Origin: Maniola hyperantus
Lineage: Eukaryota; Arthropoda; Insecta; Lepidoptera; Nymphalidae
Length of the DNA stretch: 64,000 nt
Assembly: GCF_902806685.2 (NCBI RefSeq)
Contig: NC_048556.1
Span: 11,928,734 to 11,992,733, forward strand
Reading direction: 5' to 3'
Numbering within the stretch: position 1 is the stretch's first letter; each line of letters begins with the position of its first letter. Below the pieces are notes generated by a model. That model did no database searches. It saw nothing but the letters and a program-made list of their open reading frames with translations, and had not been told where the DNA came from. Positions 56,166 to 64,000 of the stretch are shown piece after piece. A program made the position numbers and the translations under genes.

Positions 56166-56870
56166 AGCGAATCACTCCGCGGAACACGTCTGCCCCAACG
56201 GCCGTCGGTTCTGCGACAGACATGACCTCCCTATTGCCATTTCAGCTTGCAAATTCTTTGAGCTATGTCGGTCGCTTTTGTTCTTCTGCAAATTTCCTCG
56301 TTCCGGATTTTATCCCTGAGACATGGCTCGCTCCACAGTGACTTTTAATTAGTAGACGAGAACAACAGCTATCAATGTTAACGTTTCCGCTCCATACATA
56401 GAGTTAACGAAAGCATAAGAAGAATTTGTCAAAAATTTCCGACCCGAAGCCGGGGCGAATGAGCTCGTTGACGACTAAGTTGACTACATTATGATCTAGT
56501 TTGTTATCATTTTATAACATTAACTCCGATTACAGCAAGTCAGTGAGCAGTGAGCGGTATAATTTCCCCCCATAACTCCCCGCAGTGCAAGCCTAGATTG
56601 CGGGATGCCGGCAGTGATTTGATAAATAGGCGCTAACAACCTCTGATCAACTGATCGGCGTTAGAATCTAACGTCGCAACCTAACGTGATAATCACAATG
56701 TTTAATGTTAACTACACACTTAACTTTGCCTGAGGGATTGTGCGGTTTGGACTAGGATTGCTTAGTTTTCCATTTTGTATCATTTATTGTAATAAGTTGG
56801 ATGTTATCGCGCAAAATTCTTCAACCTAAAACTAAAGCTACGAGGGTCCCAAGTCACCGGGGTCTTCTTC
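56166..56870. other. Intergenic DNA, no gene supported
   Basis: A 66-codon plus frame crosses the left part but shows no family similarity. Nothing else recognised. Confidence 0.4.
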
Positions 56871-57129
56871 AAATCCCCATTTCACAATACGGTAAGGATA
56901 GATTAATGATTGGTCTCGCTCACGGTAAGTACAGTAAGTATCACTTAAATCCCCATTTCACAATACGGTAAGGATAGATTAATTATTGGTCTCGCTCACG
57001 GTAAGTACAGTAAGTATCACTTAAATCCCCATTTCACAATACGGTAAGGATAGATTAATGATTGGTCTCGCTCACGGTAAGTACAGTAAGTATCACTTAA
57101 ATCCCCATTTCACAATACGGTAAGGATAG
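56871..57129. repeat. 76-bp tandem repeat, 3.4 copies
   Basis: Copies start at 56871, 56947, 57023 and 57099; the last is cut after 31 bp by the start of the BEL LTR. One substitution seen (TTAATGATTGG / TTAATTATTGG). Each full unit contains CACGGTAAGTACAGTAAGTA, two donor-like GTAAGT sites. Confidence 0.93.
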
Positions 57130-58597
57130 TGTGACGTTGTAAATTTTGAACTACTAATTAGCGTTTCGCTTTTAATTAAAATCTATTTTGTTCAAAGTAT
57201 GTTGGTGCCACCTAGCATCAAGGTGCAGAACTACGCGTGGGTCGATGTTCAGAGTTCATTCGAGCCACAATAGATGGCGTTTGCTTCGTTGTCAATTGTC
57301 GTAAAAATAAAACAAAATAATTAAATAAAACCATAATATCATTTGTTTATTGTTAAGTCATTAACAAAACGGTTCTTATAATATATCCTTAGGTTCCGCA
57401 AATATTCAAAAATGAATTGGCTTCATGATCAAACTAACTGAGTGCGGCCACACTCGGGTTGCGTCTGGCAACACCGATAGGTGAGATTTAGAATTTTCCT
57501 GGAGTCAACATGTGAAGACGAATTTTTTTTCGTTCCAGGAAAATCTCATTCCTTTTCGCCCATGGCTTCGCCTGGGAAAATACAATAGTTATAAATTTTA
57601 GTCATCCTAACGTATTTCAATGTTTCATCAATTATGGTGAGTGAAAAATCAAGTAATGTGGATTCGACAAAATGGCGGTTTGGTTAGAGAAAATCCTAAT
57701 TTTATGATTTCATTCCAGTTCCAGTTATTTTATCTTCCCAAATAAATGAGGATAATGGGTTGTGGGTGGACTTCTGAAAACCATTGGTGGCCAGGAGTTC
57801 AATAGGTGAGTTGTGTTTGATCGGGAAAATTCCACGTGTCGAAATTTTCACACAGCACAAATTATAATCTTGTTTTTCTTTGTCACAGGGTTTACGTTTA
57901 CGTTTACGTTTACGTTTACGTTTTACGTTTAGCTTCAGTTTTCGTATTTATTTCTTTTGCACATTCACGTTGACAACTTAATTGCTATGGATAAGACTTG
58001 GTGAAAATCTTTGTAATGAAACATTTCGGTTGTGAAGAATCAAATAAATTGAGTTTTGGATCTTGGCCGATGCCGTCCAGCTACCTTGCAGTCTTCGCAC
58101 CTACAAGTAAGCAAATGTTTGTATCCTGCAACAGTTTAGTGAACCTTCTTAGTGTATGTGTACAGTAAGAACCCCGTCTTTACTACTGAGCTTTTATTTT
58201 GAAACAATTTTATGAATTTTACTGTGTCATTGTCTATTCCATGCCAATGGCATCTTAAATTTAAAACATAGATTTTATGTACTATCTACCTAAGGCATTC
58301 TAATGTATCTAAATTAAGTCTTGGCATTAAGCTAGAATAACTAAGCATTATTAGCCATCACTATGTATTAAGCGACCCCGGTAAAAGTTACATTAAAAAC
58401 AATTTTGCCTAACATCTAGCAAATTTCATTTATAACACCTCATATGCATTACAAGGGAGTCGACGGCTAGCTTCTATTCTTTACTAGGTAGATAGATCAA
58501 GTAAGTAAATTATTTTTTTTTCCTCTAATCTTTGTAAGGTGGTAGATTATTCCGTATCCGGGTATATTTCTATTCCGCCCAATTTACCGCCCTTACA
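57130..58597 (+). repeat. Putative BEL/Pao 5' LTR
   Basis: Starts TGTGACGTTG at the point where the 76-bp repeat is interrupted and ends CCGCCCTTACA just before the primer-binding site. TG...CA ends fit, but the matching 3' LTR is not in the window, so the limits are inferred. A TTTACG hexamer is repeated about six times near 57893-57935. Confidence 0.55.
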
Positions 58598-58599
58598 AA

Positions 58600-58611
58600 T
58601 GGCGCCCAACG
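58600..58611 (+). promoter_or_regulatory. BEL/Pao primer-binding site
   Basis: TGGCGCCCAACG, beginning with TGG (complement of a tRNA 3' CCA end), 2 nt after the inferred LTR end. Confidence 0.65.
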
Positions 58612-59773
58612 TTTTTTTTATATAGTTATTTCTGTATATTTTGAGAAATTTTGTGAATTTTATGAAATGTACTCCGCTGATTGTACAATTTTACAATACT
58701 AAGTAGTGACACATTGCAAAGAGCACTAAGCTGTTTTTTATGGTTAACTAACTAAATAATAACTAATAGTTAGAAATTTTGTTTGATAGTTTAAGTAATT
58801 TTCTGAGTATAGTCCAACATTGGTTTTTTTTTCTTATTTAATTAACACATTATAAATGGTGCTTATGCCGTTCAATTATGTTATTTGACTTACCTTGGAG
58901 GTGTATAAGTGAATGTTTGCCTTCAGTTTAGTAATAAACATTGCTTAACTGAGTTGTTGTTGGGTATTGCTTTCAATAGTAAGTACATCTTATGTAAGAA
59001 AATTCCGGTAACTTAGTATAATTAAAGTTTTGAAACGCTATGTGCTATTAACTAGTTACACACATACATTTATAAATACTAAGAGTTACAACTTGTGAAA
59101 CTAAATATATAAACTATATTCAGAGATTACATTAAGTTCAAGTATGAAGTTATGAAGACAAATTTTTTTTCAGTGACTTGATACTTCATTATTTTGTTGA
59201 AATTTTGTTTAGAGCTGTGTTAAGGTTATGATAAAAGCTACTTCACACACAAAACATGTTAAGTTTAATTGAATGCTGGTAGTTTAAAGTGACATTTAGA
59301 AACAGATTTTGTTGTATTTTAGGTTATGTGTTAAAAGTGTAAAGTAACAGTCATCAAACCATTGCACAATCTCTTTGTTTTTTTTGAAAGATAATATGCT
59401 AGTCAGAGTTCATTGCAACTTTGTTGCCTGTTTACTTTTGTAATTGTAAAGGTTGTAACACACTGTGTACTCATAAAGGTGATACTGCACCTTACAATCA
59501 TTTATTCAATTTTGGGAAGTTTTATTTTGTTATATTTTGTTTACTATAGTAATAATATGTGCTTGTATTATTAACAATATTTTGGAATAGGAACATAATT
59601 GATAAAATAGTTAGGATAGACTTAAGAATATTGTTTTTGTTGTGTATTTTGCTTGTGTATATTTAATAGTTTAAATAACTTCTTTTGTGTTTGTGTTTAA
59701 CCAATTGTATAAGGCTAAACATAGACAGTTACACAAGCTCGATATTTTGTTAAATGTGTTTTGACTTAACACA
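58612..59773 (+). other. BEL/Pao leader between PBS and gag
   Basis: About 1.16 kb of AT-rich non-coding sequence, long for a BEL leader. No ORF or nested element recognised. Confidence 0.5.
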
Positions 59774-60761
59774 ATGGAACAGACTTTTGCCCAGTTTCAT
59801 TCACTTTTGAAGGACGAATTGTGTTATGAGGTATCCATTCGTTCCGAAACTCCAGCACCTACAGTGCTAGGTTTAAAGAAACAGTTAAAACAATTAATTC
59901 AGGAAATTCCTTCTGAATCAATTTTAGAGACGGATTTCACTTCTGAAAGTGAGTTAGGGGTTATTACTAAAAAACTTCAAGACTTAGAAGATTTATTAAA
60001 AAAGTGTTCTGACACTAAAGATAGACATGCCCTCTGTAGGTCTAAAGCTTTAGCTTCACATTTGTACTTTAGAATTTTGAGAATACAGTGTTCCGAACTC
60101 AGCTTAATAAGTAGGAAGAGTGAATTACATACAAAGTTGCAGAGTTTGATTTCCAGATTAGATGCTGACAATGAGTCGTCTCACGACGAATCACTGGATT
60201 CCGAGAGTACCGCCGTTGACTGCACTGGTGATAAAAATGTGGCCAAGTGGAAGTTAAATTTCAACGGACAGGGTGATCCGCGCAGTTTCATCGAACGCGT
60301 TGAGGAAATAAAAGATCTTATGGCGTTTCAGATGGAAATTATTTGTTTCTGCATTCATCTTTTTACAGGCCGAGCATTGTTATGGTACAGAGGCAACCAA
60401 TGTCAAGTTCGTCTTGGTCAGAATTGAAAACTTTATTTTAGAGGAATTTGATGCAGTAGATTATGACTACAGGTTGCTAGGTGACATTCGAGCAAGAACA
60501 CAAGGCTCGGAAGAACCTGTGTCTATCTATTTCGCTGTAATGGTTTGGCATGTTTTCAAGGTTGTCAACACCACTTTCCGAAGAACAAAAGTTACAAATT
60601 TTATTACATATATTCGCCCTTTTTACTCAGAACAATTAGCTCTTGTTGACATTAAGTCTGTCGCAATGTTGAAGGAAAAGTGTCGCAAACTAGAGGCTGC
60701 GAGGCAGCGTTCCGCCTTATTTTCTGAGCCTACTAACAGTAAGGCAACTTTAAGTTCAGAG
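59774..60761 (+). pseudogene. BEL/Pao gag, frameshifted and cut by the gap
   Basis: A 217-codon frame starts MEQTFAQFHSLL and reaches the gag core (FNGQGDPRSFIERVEEI, ALLWYRGN) before stopping at 60427. The similarity continues in another frame from about 60425 (FDAVDYDYRLLGDIR, FYSEQLALVDIKSV). Between about 60540 and 60610 a third frame gives better gag-like sequence, so at least two further compensating indels are present. The coding region then runs into N. The copy is therefore broken in gag. Confidence 0.85.
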
Positions 60762-60961
60762 NNNNNNNNNNNNNNNNNNNNNNNNNNNNNNNNNNNNNNN
60801 NNNNNNNNNNNNNNNNNNNNNNNNNNNNNNNNNNNNNNNNNNNNNNNNNNNNNNNNNNNNNNNNNNNNNNNNNNNNNNNNNNNNNNNNNNNNNNNNNNNN
60901 NNNNNNNNNNNNNNNNNNNNNNNNNNNNNNNNNNNNNNNNNNNNNNNNNNNNNNNNNNNNN
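60762..60961. other. Assembly gap (200 N) inside BEL pol
   Basis: It replaces the gag knuckles, protease and the N-terminal part of the reverse transcriptase, which need far more than 200 bp. The real missing length is probably over 1 kb. Confidence 0.95.
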
Positions 60962-63756
60962 TTAGAGGTGTACTGGCAGGCGACATCGAGAAAATGTACC
61001 GCCAGGTATTAATCAATTCAAATCAGCGTCATCTACAGCAAATTGTCTGGCGAGACGACCCATCGATGCCACTAAAAACTTATAACTTAAATACGGTTAC
61101 ATACGGAACGGCTTCTGCACCATTTTTGGCAGTCCGTTGCCTTAAACAGCTCGCTGACGAATGTGAAAACGCAGATGTACGTCGAATTATTCGCGAAGAT
61201 TTCTACGTAGACGATCTCATCACAGGATGCGATTCCGTTGAAGGCCTACTACAAATCCGCCAGCTCATCACTCAAGTACTCGCCTCCGGTTGCTTCAATT
61301 TAAGAAAATTCAAGTCAAATGTTTTAACTTGCAGTGATGATAGTTCTGCGATCAATAACATCGGTACCGTCGATTTCAGCGAGCACGAGCCGTCAAAAAC
61401 ACTTGGATTAATTTGGTCTCCGTCCACAGACGAATTACTATTCAACATAAAAAATGATATACCATCTAACGCCGACGTTACTAAAAGAGTTCTTCTTTCA
61501 ACAATTGCGCAAATCTTTGATCCATTAGGGCTACTAAGCATTTTCACTATAAACGGAAAAAATATTTTGCAACGCTTATGGCTTCACAAATTAAATTGGG
61601 ATGATCCCATTCCTGAAGATGTTTTAAATTCTTGGTCTAAATTCTATAAAGGTCTAAATCAACTAAACGATTTAAAAATACCACGACACGTAGTGTGCCA
61701 CAACCCTCAGGACATTCAATTTCACATTTTCTGTGACGCGTCTAAGGACGCATACGGCGCTTGCGTTTATGTTCGATCAGTTAGCACAACGGGCGTTGTC
61801 GACGTGCATTTATTATGTTCAAAAACTCGCGTTTCACCTATAAAGCCGACATCTATACCGCGTCTCGAACTCTGTGGTGCTTCAGTGGCCGCAAAATTAC
61901 TCGAAAAAGTGTTAGCAACAACTCGTTTAACCTACAGCAATTGTTTTTTATGGACGGACTCATCAGTCGTTCTTAGTTGGTTAAAAACTCAACCCAATAA
62001 ATTAAAACAGTTCATTCGAAATCGAGTCTCAGATATATTAGACAGGACTAAAAATTATCCGTGGCGTCACGTGCCTACTTCATCCAATCCAGCGGATCTT
62101 TTAAGCCGAGGAGTTGGCAGTAATCAGCCAAGCAAATTGAATTTTTGGCTAAATGGACCTAATTTTTTACTCGATAGTGAGAACAACTGGCCGAACAAAC
62201 CCTTTCAATATATAGAGTCAAACTTACCTGAAGTGGTTTCAGCGGTAGCATTGTCCGCTGAGCCAAGCGGACGACTTCCTTTTTCTCGTTTCTCCAATTT
62301 GCTTAAACTCAAAAATACATGTGCCTACGTTTTGCGCTTTATAAATAATTGTCGTAAATGTAAAGGCGACCGACTATTGGGTCCTCTCACTTTAAGAGAA
62401 AAACAGCAAGCGTTTAACACTTTAGTAAAATTATCACAATTCGAATGTTTCCCGGAATATCACACGATAGCATCAGGCAAACCACTATCGTCAAAGAACA
62501 AATTGCTGTCGTTAAGCCCGTTCGTTGATGACAGCGGTTTGCTTAGAGTAGGTGGTCGGATAAAAAACGGCAATTTCTCATTTGACAAAAAACATCCAAT
62601 TTTAATCACATCTACACACCCACTCACTAAATTAATATTTCAAAGCGAACATTTACGTTTAATGCACGCGGGTCCACAACTTTTACTTGCTTCCATTCGA
62701 GAACAAATGTGGCCACTTGGAGGTCGAAATCTAGCAAAAAGTACAGTACACAAGTGCCATCGTTGCTTTCGAATGAAGGCACAACCAACCACACCTGTTA
62801 TGGGTAATTTGCCTAGGCAACGCCTACAGCCAGGTTACCCATTCCAGACGTCTGGAATGGACTATGCCGGTCCTATACTCGCACTAAATAGAAAGGGACG
62901 GGGTTGTAGAACCATTAAAGTCTATATAGCAATCTTTGTCTGCTTCGCCACTAAAGCATGTCACCTAGAGCTAGTGACAGACCTCTCAAAGGACTCGTTT
63001 TTATCTGCGTTACGTCGTTTCATTGCGAGACGTTCTAGACCACTAACATTATTTTCAGATAATGGAACTCAATTCGTAGGTGCTCGTAACGACCTTTATA
63101 AGTTCCTCAAAGCTAATTCTGACTCAATTGTGAACTCTATGTCTGATGAAGGCATTGAGTTCAAGTTCATACCAGCGTACGCGCCCCATATGGGCGGCTT
63201 ATGGGAATCGGGTGTGCGATCGTTCAAATCCCATTTAAATCGTGTCCTAGGAAACGCTCACTTAGACTTTGAAGATTTATATACCGTTCTTGTTCAAATA
63301 GAAGCAATCCTAAATTCACGCCCCCTAACTCCCTTATCACACGACCCACAAGACTTGACTCCTCTGACTCCTGGTCATTTTTTGGTTGGACGACCTCTAA
63401 CAGCTCTACCAACGCCTGAATTACTGCACATCAAGGAAAATCGACTCACTCGATTTGAAAGATTGGAGCAAATGCGACAACACTTCTGGTCAAGATGGCA
63501 CAAAGAGTACATCGCGGAATTGCAGCAACGCACCAAATGGCAAACCAGCAAGGGCCTCGTTCTGCAAGAAGGAACACTCGCGCTAATTAAAGACGACACA
63601 TTACCGCCAATGAAGTGGAGTCTCGGCCGTGTAATCAAGGTCCATCCGGGAACCGATGGAGTCTCTCGAGTTGCAGATTTACAAACTTCGAAAGGAGTAG
63701 TGCGTCGTGCATTCAACCGCATCTGTCCTCTTCCGGGGGAGGATGTTCAGAATTAA
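60962..63756 (+). CDS. BEL/Pao pol: reverse transcriptase, RNase H, integrase
   Basis: Open in frame directly from the gap (GDIEKMYRQV). Reverse transcriptase: TVTYGTASAPFLA and the catalytic YVDD in FYVDDLITG. RNase H: FCDASKDAYGACVYV, IPRLELCGA and WTDSSVVLSWL. Integrase: HKCHRCF zinc region, DYAGPI, SDNGTQF and GGLWESG. The order reverse transcriptase, RNase H, integrase and the motif forms are those of BEL/Pao. The segment 62566-63756 is nearly identical to 1-1191. Intact to its stop, apart from the missing N-terminal part. Confidence 0.94.
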
Positions 63757-64000
63757 AATCAATTACTACTAAACGAAACAAGTGTCAATTGTGACACATG
63801 ACAAGACATGACACTTGTCAAAACAACATTCAATGTCAATCAATGAAAAAATCAATTCTCATCTTTATCGTGTCTTTATCTAACAAAGAAAGTTTTCCTA
63901 AAAAGAGATGCGCATCTATTAACCATTTAAACAAACAACTAAACATCAATCCCAGCAAGAAAGGAAGAAAGAAGCCAAAACCAGTGAGTTAAACAAAATT
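63757..64000 (+). mobile_element. BEL/Pao non-coding tail
   Basis: Matches 1192-1437 with a 2-bp difference in an A-run. Small frames here are not credible genes. Confidence 0.8.

Larger units (their letters stand above)
57130..64000 (+). mobile_element. BEL/Pao LTR retrotransposon, right end outside window
   Basis: Second, longer copy of the element seen at 1-1437. It contains a putative 5' LTR, a primer-binding site, gag, a gap-interrupted pol and the non-coding tail; the 3' LTR lies beyond 64000. It inserted into the 76-bp tandem repeat. Gag carries frame breaks, so this copy is probably defective. Confidence 0.88.

Overview
This 64 kb window is nuclear DNA of an insect, almost certainly a moth or butterfly. 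The genes are intron-rich with short GT-AG introns. The intergenic DNA is AT-rich and packed with repeats typical of Lepidoptera: tRNA-derived SINEs with ATG-rich tails, Helitron-like fragments, RTE/jockey-type LINE tails and many small TIR elements. No bacterial features, CRISPR arrays, rRNA genes or genuine tRNA genes were seen.

Four host genes can be reconstructed exon by exon. (1) 2682-8512 (+) is a Polycomb-group RING finger protein of the PCGF3 / lethal(3)73Ah type: 5 exons, 225 aa, complete. (2) 25957-11568 (-) is a ZAD domain plus nine C2H2 zinc fingers: 11 exons, 508 aa, complete. (3) 26474-32504 (+) is protein phosphatase methylesterase 1: 10 exons, 413 aa, complete, divergent from gene 2 across a 516-bp shared promoter interval. 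(4) 43148-37107 (-) is a MICU2/MICU3-type EF-hand regulator of the mitochondrial calcium uniporter, lacking its 5' exon(s) in this window. All exon phases agree except for one 71-nt exon in gene 4.

Mobile elements fill the rest. A BEL/Pao LTR retrotransposon is present twice in the same orientation: its 3' end occupies 1-1437, and a longer copy runs from about 57130 past the right edge. Each copy contains a 200-N assembly gap. A 1.0-kb TIR element occurs twice. One copy (15505-22286, in an intron of gene 2) is split by an intact I-superfamily LINE with a 13-bp target duplication. The other (49944-55483) is split by a Copia element with identical-looking 180-bp LTRs. A 5'-truncated LINE with poly(A) and an 11-bp target duplication lies at 45684-47019.

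The most unusual feature is a set of tandem arrays placed on exon-intron junctions. In PCGF3, the 3' end of exon 2, its splice donor and about 20 bp of intron form a 120-bp unit repeated 22 times. In the zinc-finger gene, the 3' end of exon 8, its donor and about 26 bp of intron form a 102-bp unit, also repeated 22 times. Both periods are multiples of three and stop-free, so each gene offers a ladder of donors that would add 40 or 34 residues per step in frame (the last zinc-finger unit has a 1-bp deletion). Smaller arrays sit on acceptors: seven copies at the last exon of the zinc-finger gene, and three copies of 38 bp starting at the AG of a MICU3 exon. Separately, several retroelement tails end within about 6-36 nt of exon boundaries. 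Whether these arrays are read as alternative donors, tolerated as intron, or are partly assembly products cannot be settled from sequence alone.
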